Shown: positions 17,703 through 26,051 of the stretch, piece after piece
How the letters are laid out: the number at the start of each line of letters is the position of its first letter
Numbering within the stretch: the stretch's first letter is position 1
Assembly (NCBI RefSeq): GCF_946222305.1
Contig: NZ_CAMIHZ010000008.1
Coordinates: 1-64,000, forward strand
DNA length: 64,000 bases
Reading direction: 5' to 3'
DNA from: an uncultured Corynebacterium sp.
Lineage (GTDB): Bacteria > Actinomycetota > Actinomycetes > Mycobacteriales > Mycobacteriaceae
The notes under the pieces: generated by a model
What the model was told of the DNA's origin: nothing
Database searches by the model: none
Seen by the model: the letters and a program-made list of their open reading frames with translations, nothing else
Made by a program: the position numbers and the translations under genes

Positions 17703-18131
17703 ATGGGATTCATGAGTGCTTCTGATTCTTCCTGCCCACGCCTTATTTCTCGTCGCGGTTTCCTGAAGAGCGCCGCTGCGGTCACTGCCACCACCGCTGC
17801 CGGCGCTGTGCTGGCTGCCTGTGGTTCTCAGTCCGACGCCGCCAAGGTCGCCCAATCCGATATTCCAGTAGGTGGCGCTGTGATCAGCGGTGAATGGGTA
17901 GTCGCCCAGCCCCAGGCCGGGCAGTTCGTGGCCTATTCCAATGTCTGCCCACACGCCCAAGGTGTTATCGACAAGATCGAAAAAGAGGGCACCCGCACCG
18001 TGGCTGTGTGCCCGAAGCACCAATCCAAATTCGACGTGACAACCGGTGATGTGGTTGCCGGTCCCAGCCGTGACGGGTTGAAGCCAGCGAAGAAGGTTCA
18101 AGCTGCCGATGGCCAGGTAGAGGTCAGCTAA
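17703..18131 (+). CDS. Tat-exported Rieske lipoprotein
   Basis: About 142 residues. The N-terminus carries a twin-arginine motif SRRGFLK, a hydrophobic stretch and a lipobox LAAC, so the protein should be exported folded and lipidated. The mature part is a Rieske [2Fe-2S] domain with CPH (in SNVCPHAQG) and CPKH ligands, spaced about 20 residues. Partner and role are unknown; it is not next to a cytochrome bc or oxygenase gene. Start choice is between 17703 (GGTGG about 7 nt upstream) and 17712. Confidence 0.85.
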   Translation: MGFMSASDSSCPRLISRRGFLKSAAAVTATTAAGAVLAACGSQSDAAKVAQSDIPVGGAVISGEWVVAQPQAGQFVAYSNVCPHAQGVIDKIEKEGTRTVAVCPKHQSKFDVTTGDVVAGPSRDGLKPAKKVQAADGQVEVS

Positions 18132-18153
18132 CCCCACCCCGGTTTCAACCGTA

Positions 18154-18174
18154 GAGGTCGCATTGGTCGACCTC
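18154..18174. terminator. Small hairpin between convergent genes
   Basis: A perfect 7-bp stem (GAGGTCG/CGACCTC) with a 7-nt loop lies between the convergent Rieske and ECF-operon genes. No T-tract follows, so a terminator role is only suggested by its position. Confidence 0.35.
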
Positions 18175-18219
18175 GGGGTTATCTACTTCACCCCGTTGGT
18201 TTTATCGTGGTTTTCTTCG

Positions 18220-18789
18220 TTATTTCGATCGTGGGCGTTTGAATCCCGCCCGCAGGCCCCGCGGGAGGCCGATCATGTCCCCGATGACAAACGTTATTAA
18301 GCCCACACCAAACAGTGCGATGAAAACACCTATGCCCTCCTGTGAAGTGGTATCCATGAAAGCGACATCAACGATCATCGCCGTGGTCGATCCGATTGCG
18401 CCACCTACAGCAAGAGCGAATGCGCCAACGAATGGACGGCGCATTTTCAAGGCCAGCACAACGATGGGTATGAAGTAGGTCAACGCAAGGGCGATAATCT
18501 GCCATTCCGGGAAGCGGTTGGGCGCTGGGAGAGAAAAATCGAGTGGCGTTTCGTGGTATCCACTCCACGTCAACCAAAGGACCGGTGCGAGGAACCCAGC
18601 CAACCCCGCAAGCAGACCCGTAGCCCTAAGGCTGAGCCCTTTACCCGTATCATCTTCGATTTTCCGGGACAGCGGCACGAGGATCAACAGTCCAATGACA
18701 AGCGGGACTCCAGCCATCACCAACCAAACTTGAACGAAAGTATCGGGGTGAAAACTCTGAGCGAGGAGGCTAGTCGATCCGTCGGTCAT
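18220..18789 (-). CDS. Conserved membrane protein in ECF transporter operon
   Basis: A 189-residue protein with about five hydrophobic helices, including GVPLVIGLLILVPL, TGLLAGLAGFLAPVLWLTW and GVFIALFGVGLITFVIGDMI, and a basic C-terminus. I do not recognise the family. The start at 18789 is set by the ATGA overlap with the ECF ATPase stop; the open frame continues 21 codons upstream. Tight coupling implies a function with the ECF transporter. Confidence 0.75.
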   Translation of the reverse strand: MTDGSTSLLAQSFHPDTFVQVWLVMAGVPLVIGLLILVPLSRKIEDDTGKGLSLRATGLLAGLAGFLAPVLWLTWSGYHETPLDFSLPAPNRFPEWQIIALALTYFIPIVVLALKMRRPFVGAFALAVGGAIGSTTAMIVDVAFMDTTSQEGIGVFIALFGVGLITFVIGDMIGLPRGLRAGFKRPRSK

Positions 18790-20033
18790 AATGGCCACAC
18801 TATATGTGATTCGCTCACGGCACTGGCGAATGCGTGATCGTGGCAGGTCCACAGCACCGCAGGCAGGCTATGCGCATCCTCGCCCCGCAGCCGGTGGTAC
18901 TCCCCATCCGCGTAGCGATGCATGAGGTCAGCGAGGCGGCCATAACCTTCCCAGTCGAGCCCAACGGTGGGTTCATCCAACAAAATCAATCGGGGCGCTC
19001 GAACTATGGCGGCGGCGACCATTACGATGCGTCGCCACGAGCTCGGCACATCTAAGGGGTGCGTTTCCGCCCACCGTTCCAGACCGGCGAATTCCACGAC
19101 CGCTTCGGCAGCCTCGCGGTCCACGCCGTAGGCGAGCTCGTCCAATACCGTTCTGCGTGCGAGTGCCGCGTCCATTGCGGTGGGTGCCCACCCGGGCATT
19201 TCATGCGGGCACACCAATTCACCCTGATATGGCACTAGGCCCAAGGTCGCCAGGAACAACGACGTCTTTCCGCACCCATTCGGACCTTGCAGGTGAGTAA
19301 CCTCGCCGGCCTTCGCGATAATGTCGATGGGGCCAACTACGCCGGCACTGCGCGGGATCCTTACCCCACGGCCCACGAGAACGGCATCCTGTTCACCGCA
19401 GACCTCGCCGCTGTCGTGGCCACCATCGATGGGCGTGCGAATTTCTCCAGCAGGCGGAAGGGTGCCTTCACCGTTTCCGGGACAATCACCCACACGCCCA
19501 CGGCCGGATTCATGCAGAACAGGCCATGGCGCTTCGGCTTCCTCCACAGTGCCATCGGAGTTCAGGCGCAGTTGGCGCGTGGCGGCGTCGGATAAAGAAG
19601 ACCGCCCGCGATCGTAGACCGTAACCTCGCCGGGAAAGGCCGCGAGCGTGCGGCGCAGAGTATCAACCGCGGCGAGGTCGAAACCGTCGAGAGGGCAGTC
19701 CAAAACCAGCGCATCGGCGCCGGACAGCAACGCGCCCGCGATCGCGAGACGACGGGTCTGGCCAGTAGAAAGCTGAGAAGGGTGATGCTCGGCGTGGTCC
19801 TGTAAACCCCAAGTGCGCAAGGCGGCTTCGATGCGTTGCTGCATCTGCTCGCGCGGGATGCCGCGCTGTTCCATGCCGACAGCGAGTTCCTCGGTCACCG
19901 TGGATCGCAGCAGGGAGATGTGGGCGCTGGCCTCGTTGCCCACCCATGCCGCGCCCGTGGCTTCCGCGCGGTTCCACGCGTGCTCGGATAGGCCAGTGCC
20001 GCTTTCGGCCCAGATGTATTCCGTGATGGGCAC
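18786..20033 (-). CDS. ECF transporter ATPase, two fused halves, the first truncated
   Basis: 415 residues containing two ABC ATPase halves. The N-terminal half starts only about 28 residues before its Q-loop-like segment, so it has no Walker A; it keeps the signature LSTGQTRRLAIAGAL but has LVLDCPLDGFD in place of the catalytic Glu. The C-terminal half has Walker A GPNGCGKTS and Walker B LILLDEPTVGLD, but a degenerate signature VPSSWRRIVMV. Together one complete composite ATP site remains. The GTG start has AAAGGA ten nt upstream, and only 77 nt separate it from the T subunit. A GGCGTCG motif lies at 19584. Confidence 0.82.
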   Translation of the reverse strand: MPITEYIWAESGTGLSEHAWNRAEATGAAWVGNEASAHISLLRSTVTEELAVGMEQRGIPREQMQQRIEAALRTWGLQDHAEHHPSQLSTGQTRRLAIAGALLSGADALVLDCPLDGFDLAAVDTLRRTLAAFPGEVTVYDRGRSSLSDAATRQLRLNSDGTVEEAEAPWPVLHESGRGRVGDCPGNGEGTLPPAGEIRTPIDGGHDSGEVCGEQDAVLVGRGVRIPRSAGVVGPIDIIAKAGEVTHLQGPNGCGKTSLFLATLGLVPYQGELVCPHEMPGWAPTAMDAALARRTVLDELAYGVDREAAEAVVEFAGLERWAETHPLDVPSSWRRIVMVAAAIVRAPRLILLDEPTVGLDWEGYGRLADLMHRYADGEYHRLRGEDAHSLPAVLWTCHDHAFASAVSESHIVWPL

Positions 20034-20110
20034 CTAAAGGAATTCCTTTCTTCGCGTGGTACTCGCATATGGCTGGGATGCGGTCCCCGACAAGCGGGAG
20101 CTACGCCAAC

Positions 20111-20794
20111 CTAAATCGCGATCATTGCGATCGCGATGACGGCTACCACCACCACGATACGAATGATGTGGTCGATCGGGTGGTCGGGTACGGGCCGCAA
20201 TATGGTTCGACGCCCCGGCTCCCCGATGCCCGTGCGCTGCAATGGGCGAGCGCGCTGCGCGGCGTCGTCAACGAGGCCAACGATGAGCGGCAGGATGACA
20301 CCCCAACGGGCGGACCAGCTGTGGATGTTAATACCGCGGGTAGCTTGGATCTGGCGGATGGTTTCCACTCGGGCTTTTGCCATGGGGTACAGCCGGAATG
20401 TGGATCCAAGTACGTAGACCAGTTTGGCTGGCGCTTTGGTTTGGAGGCTGCGCATGAGGCGATCGAGGTTGATGAAGTACCCGATCGTCAGCCCGATGGT
20501 GGTGGCGGCAACGAACCTCAATCCCAAGGAGATGGCAATGTGCATGCCATCGCGGGTGATGATCCCCCACCAGGGTTCACGGCCGAAGGGGCCGTACATG
20601 AGAGTGAAGCCAACAAAAGCTGGCAGAGATATCGCGGTAGCGCCGAGGAACGTCCGCATCGGTGAGCGTGTAGTGATGGCGATAACTGCAGCGATTCCCC
20701 ATGCTACGAGGGAAAAGCGCCAATCGTTGGCGATGAGAACACTGACCACGGCCCCGGCGGCGAGGGTGAGGGTGGTGAGCGGATTGAACCGCAA
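20111..20794 (-). CDS. ECF transporter transmembrane (T) subunit
   Basis: A 227-residue CbiQ/EcfT-type membrane protein starting MRFNPLTTLTLAAGAVVSVL. The cytoplasmic coupling region has two short Ala-Arg motifs, IQATRGIN and AAQRARPL, which in this family contact the ATPases. It lies 3 nt after the S subunit gene and upstream of the fused ATPase, completing an S-T-A ECF importer set. Confidence 0.85.
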   Translation of the reverse strand: MRFNPLTTLTLAAGAVVSVLIANDWRFSLVAWGIAAVIAITTRSPMRTFLGATAISLPAFVGFTLMYGPFGREPWWGIITRDGMHIAISLGLRFVAATTIGLTIGYFINLDRLMRSLQTKAPAKLVYVLGSTFRLYPMAKARVETIRQIQATRGINIHSWSARWGVILPLIVGLVDDAAQRARPLQRTGIGEPGRRTILRPVPDHPIDHIIRIVVVVAVIAIAMIAI

Positions 20795-20797
20795 GGT

Positions 20798-21670
20798 TTA
20801 AGCTTCCTTTTCTGTGAAGGTCCGTCGGGTGCGCTGTGGGAGGGCACGGATGACGATCCATACGATTGTGAAAACAAAGAGCTTATCGATCGGGTCGGAA
20901 ATCCACGACTGCAGAAAGACGGCGGTCATGGGCTCGAATCCCAGGGAACGGAAAGCGGTCACTAGTAGCCCCGTACCGGTGCCGGCGGTGCCACCGAAAA
21001 TGAAAGATGCGATCGGGGCCGACAGCAGCGCGGTGATGAAGCCAACGACGAGGCCAGCCAGGCCGATACGCCACCACGCACTGCGGAACCATGGGCGCAG
21101 CAAACCAGCGGCTAGACCGACGAAAGCATAAGCGGCTGCAAATGGCACCACGGTGGGGTTGAACGTGCCCCAGACGATGCTGGTGAGCACACCGGTTCCC
21201 ACTCCGGCAACGGGGCCTGCTAGGGCGCCGACCAGCACGGTTCCGATCGAGTCAAGGTACAGCGGAACAGGCAATCCCATGGTTCCGATGACCTGGCCAA
21301 GGACCACGTTGATCGCTAGGGCCACGGGTAGCAAAGTCAGCGTGCGCACCGGCAGGCGAGGAACGATCACCGTCAGGATCAGGATGGCGGGGACGAGAAA
21401 TCCGATCAGCGCAATGGTCGAGCTCCTGGCATCGGCCAGAGATTCCCACGGGGAATCCGTCGGCTGGGCGATCACGAGAACCAGCCAAGTAGCGACGATC
21501 ATGATGCCAGCGATGGTGAGGACGATTCGGGCCAGCGGAGAAAACCGTGGTGCGTGAGACGCCGGGGGCTCTGAGCTCTTGGTCGCAGTGGCGGCAGATG
21601 TCGCGTTCGAGACTGTGTTGGCTCTCGCAAGCTTAGTTTCGTCGCGCCGTGGCGTGGGTTGTGTAGACAT
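20798..21670 (-). CDS. ECF transporter substrate-binding (S) subunit, substrate unknown
   Basis: 290 residues: a 45-residue Ser/Thr/Ala-rich cytoplasmic N-terminus, then about six or seven helices. The segment PVPLYLDSIGTVLVGALAGP followed by VAGVGTGVLTSIVWG is typical of ECF S components. The ATG at 21670 has AAGGAAA close upstream. It is divergent from metE and shares with it a 512-bp intergenic region carrying an McbR-type box, so a sulfur or methionine-related substrate is a reasonable guess but is not shown by the sequence. Confidence 0.8.
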   Translation of the reverse strand: MSTQPTPRRDETKLARANTVSNATSAATATKSSEPPASHAPRFSPLARIVLTIAGIMIVATWLVLVIAQPTDSPWESLADARSSTIALIGFLVPAILILTVIVPRLPVRTLTLLPVALAINVVLGQVIGTMGLPVPLYLDSIGTVLVGALAGPVAGVGTGVLTSIVWGTFNPTVVPFAAAYAFVGLAAGLLRPWFRSAWWRIGLAGLVVGFITALLSAPIASFIFGGTAGTGTGLLVTAFRSLGFEPMTAVFLQSWISDPIDKLFVFTIVWIVIRALPQRTRRTFTEKEA

Positions 21671-21874
21671 AATTTTCCTTGCGTGAGAAAAATGCAGGGG
21701 TGATCCACCCGACTGTCTATGTCACCTCGACCGCCGAGCATCAGGAATCAGAAATTTCACTCTTATCGTGCGCGAACATCGCCCCAAGGTCAAGTTTGCG
21801 CCCACAAAACTTCCCGGCTCCCACCCACCGAGAAACTACCCCCACGCCACGACCGCAATACTCAAAGCACTTGA

Positions 21875-21890
21875 CAGACCAAGCTGTCTA
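21875..21890. promoter_or_regulatory. McbR-type operator between ECF operon and metE
   Basis: CAGACCAAGCTGTCTA fits TAGAC-N6-GTCTA with one mismatch. It overlaps a TTGACA (21871-21876) that could be the metE -35 element, so binding would block transcription. Confidence 0.8.
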
Positions 21891-22182
21891 GTGTTGGGTA
21901 GTTCACACACAACCGGTTCGCGAAACCGCTGATCCTTCTGGAGCCCCGGACAAGGATTCACCAGCGCGCGAACACCCCGCGGTTTTCCTCCTGCCGCGTG
22001 GGACGGACTGTGGCGCGCGGAGAACCGCGGGCGTCGGAATGGAAAGAAGACCACCGACGAACCCCCAGCTTTTCAGCGCACCCGGGGCTCCTCTCACGCA
22101 GCAGGCGAGAAGCACCACGGGAGTGGCGCCGGTTGGTTGAAAGCATATTCATTTCCCAACACGCAAAGGATTGCCTCGCATC
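21891..22182 (+). promoter_or_regulatory. Long structured leader upstream of metE
   Basis: Nearly 300 nt separate the putative promoter from metE. Visible inverted repeats include AACCGG-type hairpins at 21912-21929, GATCCTT/AAGGATT around 21931-21959, and a long pair CCGCGGTTTTC (near 21976) with GAGAACCGCGG (near 22020). I do not find the conserved boxes of a cobalamin, SAM-I or SAM-IV riboswitch. The region also carries a strong GGCGTCGGAA motif at 22030. It may be a regulatory RNA of unknown type or simply a GC-rich leader. Confidence 0.4.
22030..22048 (+). repeat. Copy of the GGCGTCG/A-rich motif (metE leader)
   Basis: GGCGTCGGAATGGAAAGAA, in non-coding leader DNA. Confidence 0.65.
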
Positions 22183-24504
22183 ATGACTGCAGCCGCAGAC
22201 CCTCACGCTTTCCACTCCACCATCGCCGGGGTCCCACGAATCGGGCCGGACCGCGAACTCAAGAAAGCGCTGGAAACCTACTGGCGTGATCCATCCACTG
22301 GACGCGCGCTATCCACCACTGCCACTCGCTTGGTCAACGACTACACGGACTCGGTCGTTGCAGCCGGAGTGGACGCGGTAGCTTTTTCCGGCCGTTCTTA
22401 CTACGACGCCACGCTGGATACTTCCGCGCTTCTCGGTGTACTCCCGCAACGCGTGGCCGACATCGCTGATCACGACAACGACGGGTTGCCGCCATTCATC
22501 GACCGCTACTTCGCAGCAGCTCGCGGTACCAGTGAGCTGCCCGCCAGTGCGATGACCAAGTGGTTCGACACGAACTATCACTACATCGTCCCCGAGCTCA
22601 GCGCGGGTACCGAGTTCCAGCTTGATGATCACGCATGGCTGGAAGACCTGCGCGATCAGATCACTCGCTTGGGCAAGGATGCCTCCACCCAGGTACGCCC
22701 CGTCCTAGTGGGTCCACTAACTTACCTGACACTGTCCCGCACGACTGATGGATCCAACCCGCTGGATCACCTAGAAGAGGTCTTCGACCTTTACGCACGC
22801 CTACTGCCACGCATCGCTGATCGCGGCGCCACCTGGGTACAGTTCGATGAGCCAACGCTGGTCACCGAAGTGGCCCAGCGCGACCTTGACCGCACGCGCG
22901 CTGGCTACGAAAAGCTGGCGGAAGTTGCCGAGAACAAAGGCTTGAAGCTGCTGGTGCAGACCTATTTCGGCGATGGCGATCAGGCCATTGAGCTGCTGAC
23001 CGGTTCCGGCGTGGCCGCATTCGGTGTGGACCTGATTTACGGTGGCGCCGAGCTGCCGAGCTGGAACGGCTCCGAGTTGCTCGTCGCCGGTGTTGTCGAC
23101 GGTCGCAACGTGTGGCGCACTGATCTGGCGAAGGCGTTGGAGACTCTGAAGGGGTTGCAGAAGCGTGGCCCGGTGGCCGTTTCTACCAGCTGTTCCCTCC
23201 TGCACGTGCCGTATTCCCTCGAGCGCGAACAGAACCTCAACCCTGAGGTTAAGAACTGGTTGGCCTTCGGCGCCGAGAAGATCAACGAGGTCGCTGCCCT
23301 GTCTCGCCTGCTACGCGGTGAGGAGACGGAGGCGGATAAGGCTGCTGTGGAGGAGTCCACGGCAGTGGCCAAGCAACGCGCGGAATCCACGCTGACCCAC
23401 AATGCAGAGGTTCGCGCCCGCCAGAGCAGGGTCACCAATGCCGACCGCACCCGTGACGACATCTCCCCACGTCGCGAGGCGCAAAAGGCGGAACTAAACC
23501 TGCCACCACTGCCGACCACGACCATCGGTTCCTTCCCGCAAACGACGGAGATCCGTAAGGCGCGCGCGGCGTGGCGTCGAAATAAAATCGACGATGCCGC
23601 CTACACCCAGGCGATGCGCGACGAGGTTGCCGACGTGATTCGCCGGCAAGAAGAGCTGGGACTTGACGTGTTGGTGCATGGCGAACCCGAGCGCAACGAC
23701 ATGGTGCAATACTTCAGTGAGCAGCTCGACGGTTACCTGTCCACCGAGCATGCCTGGGTGCAAAGCTACGGCTCCCGTTGCGTGCGCCCACCAATCATCT
23801 TCGGTGATGTCTCCCGTCCGAAAGCCATGACGGTCGAGTGGTACAAGGCTGCTGCAGACCTGACCGACAAGCCGGTCAAGGGCATGCTCACCGGCCCAGT
23901 AACGATGCTGGCATGGAGCTTCGTGCGCGATGACCAGCCGCTGGGCGAGACCGCCGACCAGGTTGCCCTAGCATTGCGCGACGAGATCGCCGACCTCGTG
24001 GAAGCGGGTGCGCGCGTGGTGCAAGTCGATGAGCCTGCGATCCGTGAGCTGCTGCCACTGCGCAAGGAAGATCAGCCAGCGTACCTGGAGTGGGCAGTCG
24101 GCGCTTTCCGCCTAGCAACTGCCGGCGCTCCGAACAAGGTCCAGGTTCACACGCACATGTGCTACTCCGAGTTCAACGAGCTGATCGATACGGTCAGCAA
24201 CTTGGATGCGGATGTCACCAGCATCGAAGCCGCCCGAAACGGCATGCAGGTGCTGGAGGCCCTTAAGGAGGAAGGCTACGAACTTGGCGTGGGGCCAGGC
24301 GTGTGGGATATCCACTCCCCTCGTGTGCCGAAGCAGAACGAGGTCGACGATCTGGTCAGCGCTGCCCTGAATTCTGTGGATCCTACGCTGCTGTGGGTGA
24401 ACCCCGACTGTGGTCTGAAGACCCGTGGTTGGGAAGAAACCACGGCCAGCCTGAAGGTTCTGGTCGAGGCCGCTCGGAAGGCGCGCGAGGCCGTCAACGC
24501 CTAA
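22183..24504 (+). CDS. metE: Cobalamin-independent methionine synthase
   Basis: A 773-residue MetE. It opens with the family motif IAGVPRIGPDRELKKALE, has the second-domain start LPTTTIGSFPQTTEIRKAR, and the zinc ligands in VHTHMCYSEF and NPDCGLKTRGW. It transfers the methyl group of 5-methyltetrahydrofolate polyglutamate to homocysteine. The ATG at 22183 follows AAAGGA by 12 nt. McbR repression is expected from the box at 21875. A GGCGTCG/A-rich motif lies at 23573 in a WRRNKI segment. Confidence 0.97.
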   Translation: MTAAADPHAFHSTIAGVPRIGPDRELKKALETYWRDPSTGRALSTTATRLVNDYTDSVVAAGVDAVAFSGRSYYDATLDTSALLGVLPQRVADIADHDNDGLPPFIDRYFAAARGTSELPASAMTKWFDTNYHYIVPELSAGTEFQLDDHAWLEDLRDQITRLGKDASTQVRPVLVGPLTYLTLSRTTDGSNPLDHLEEVFDLYARLLPRIADRGATWVQFDEPTLVTEVAQRDLDRTRAGYEKLAEVAENKGLKLLVQTYFGDGDQAIELLTGSGVAAFGVDLIYGGAELPSWNGSELLVAGVVDGRNVWRTDLAKALETLKGLQKRGPVAVSTSCSLLHVPYSLEREQNLNPEVKNWLAFGAEKINEVAALSRLLRGEETEADKAAVEESTAVAKQRAESTLTHNAEVRARQSRVTNADRTRDDISPRREAQKAELNLPPLPTTTIGSFPQTTEIRKARAAWRRNKIDDAAYTQAMRDEVADVIRRQEELGLDVLVHGEPERNDMVQYFSEQLDGYLSTEHAWVQSYGSRCVRPPIIFGDVSRPKAMTVEWYKAAADLTDKPVKGMLTGPVTMLAWSFVRDDQPLGETADQVALALRDEIADLVEAGARVVQVDEPAIRELLPLRKEDQPAYLEWAVGAFRLATAGAPNKVQVHTHMCYSEFNELIDTVSNLDADVTSIEAARNGMQVLEALKEEGYELGVGPGVWDIHSPRVPKQNEVDDLVSAALNSVDPTLLWVNPDCGLKTRGWEETTASLKVLVEAARKAREAVNA

Positions 24505-24549
24505 GACCAACCCCTTCTCGGGAAACATTTTCAACTACCGGGGTGGTCG
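24505..24549 (+). terminator. Possible terminator after metE
   Basis: GACCAACCCC and GGGGTGGTC form a near-perfect stem with one bulge around a loop of about 25 nt. There is no clear T-tract, and the next gene is in the same orientation, so confidence is low. Confidence 0.3.
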
Positions 24550-24566
24550 TGCTTTGATTGATCTTC

Positions 24567-25967
24567 ATGGGACGACACTCCGCAGACAATTCCTCATCCG
24601 ACTCTCGCAGACAGGCCCCCGATAGATCCCCTCTCGATTCTTCGGCTAGCCTACCTGCGCATTCTTCTCCTGGTACCGCTTCTTTTAGTTCGACGCCCAC
24701 CGCCTCCCCGACCGAGGCTTCCACTAGCACCGGGAGTTCAACGCGTTGGTCGCGGATGCGCGGCATGCGTTTCGGCGAGATGAACTGGCCCCAGCGCGCT
24801 TTGGCTGCTGGGTTGGTCGTGCTGGCCATTGCCACGGTCATCGGTTTGATCGCACAGTGGCCCAGCAATGAGCCGCCGAAGGTATCCGAGAACTTCAAGG
24901 CTCATTCGGGAATGACTGGGGAACTGAGTAAAGCAGAGGTCCTTATCGTCCAACCCGGCGCGTGTAATTCCCCTGACATGGGGCGTGTATTCGATACAGC
25001 GCCGAACACGGATATCCACGCACCAGAAGCGTGCACGCACGCGATTATTGGCATCCAATCGGGGCCAGATGCCGGCAAGAGGACGCTGCTGGAAGTTCAT
25101 CCGGAAATCCCCGGTAGCCCAGACCTGCGTGTCGGTGACAAGATTCAGCTGTCGAACCACACCGATCCGAACTCCGGCATTCAGTATGCCTTCCAAGATT
25201 TTCAGCGTTCGACGAATCTGGCTGCGTGGTTGATCGCCACGCTAATCCTCATCATTGTGGTGGGTGCGTGGCGAGGGGCACGATCCATCATCGGGCTGAT
25301 TCTTACGCTCGGTTTGATTGTGGTGTTCCTTGTTCCAGCCTTGATCCGTGGTGGTGATCCGGTCGCATTGGCCGTCACATGTGGCGCGGCGGTGTTGTTC
25401 CTTGTGCTGTTTTTGGTGCACGGTTTCAGTTGGAAAACGGCGGCCGCTATGGGTGGTACGTTGCTGGCTTTGGCGTTGTCAGCGATTCTTTCGAAGGTCG
25501 CTGTGACGAGCGCGGGGCTGCGTGGCTTGGGCGATGAGAATAACCTCAACATCCTGCTCTATCTGCCGGGCATCAGTATCACGGGATTGTTGCTGGCCGG
25601 GATGATCGTGAGTGCGTTGGGCGTGCTCAACGATGTGACCATCGCCCAGGCTTCCACAGTCAATGAGCTGCATGAATTGGATCCGGACGCTTCCCCGTGG
25701 CACTTGTTCCGTTCCGGAATGAAGGTCGGTCGTGACCACATCGCTTCGATGGTTTATACCTTGGTACTGAGCTACACGGGCGTGGCATTGCCGACTATCC
25801 TGCTGCTGAGTATTTCCAACCGGCCGCTAGAGCAAATTCTGACGTCGGACATCATGGCGACGGAGATTCTGCGTTCGGCGACGGGCGCTATTGCGCTAGT
25901 GCTGGCGGTTCCACTGACCACGTTCATCGCGGCGTGGACTTCGCGCTCGGATGTGAAGCCCCGCTGA
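24567..25967 (+). CDS. YibE/F-family membrane protein
   Basis: 466 residues. A Ser/Thr/Pro-rich N-terminal tail of about 65 residues precedes the first helix, an extracytoplasmic domain of about 120 residues, then seven or eight helices. The segments GARSIIGLILTLGLIVVFLVP and ISITGLLLAGMIVSALGVLNDV match the YibE/F domain, whose biochemical function is unknown. The Ser-rich tail contains a reverse GGCGTCG motif (24680-24697). The ATG at 24567 is preferred to the TTG nine nt upstream. Confidence 0.83.
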   Translation: MGRHSADNSSSDSRRQAPDRSPLDSSASLPAHSSPGTASFSSTPTASPTEASTSTGSSTRWSRMRGMRFGEMNWPQRALAAGLVVLAIATVIGLIAQWPSNEPPKVSENFKAHSGMTGELSKAEVLIVQPGACNSPDMGRVFDTAPNTDIHAPEACTHAIIGIQSGPDAGKRTLLEVHPEIPGSPDLRVGDKIQLSNHTDPNSGIQYAFQDFQRSTNLAAWLIATLILIIVVGAWRGARSIIGLILTLGLIVVFLVPALIRGGDPVALAVTCGAAVLFLVLFLVHGFSWKTAAAMGGTLLALALSAILSKVAVTSAGLRGLGDENNLNILLYLPGISITGLLLAGMIVSALGVLNDVTIAQASTVNELHELDPDASPWHLFRSGMKVGRDHIASMVYTLVLSYTGVALPTILLLSISNRPLEQILTSDIMATEILRSATGAIALVLAVPLTTFIAAWTSRSDVKPR

Positions 25968-25980
25968 TATCTCCCGTCAG

Positions 25981-26040
25981 CGGGGACCGCCTGGCCGGAC
26001 TTAATGACTGGCCCACCTAGCTGAGCTACCCGATAGGCCC
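25981..26040 (-). other. tRNA-like remnant (D-arm similarity only)
   Basis: On the minus strand this non-coding gap reads GGGCCTA, then GTAGCTCAGCTAGGT (26029-26015), which looks like a tRNA D-arm, then a GGCC-bounded segment containing CATTAAG. No T-arm (GGTTCGAATC type) and no matching 3' acceptor strand are present, so it is not a functional tRNA. It could be a decayed tRNA or chance. Confidence 0.25.
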
Positions 26041-26051
26041 ATCTGACCGGA

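Noticed and set aside
21891..22182. Cobalamin or SAM riboswitch upstream of metE
   Set aside because: The conserved B12 box and CCGCNACTGT-like core are absent, as are SAM-I/SAM-IV core segments; only generic hairpins are visible.
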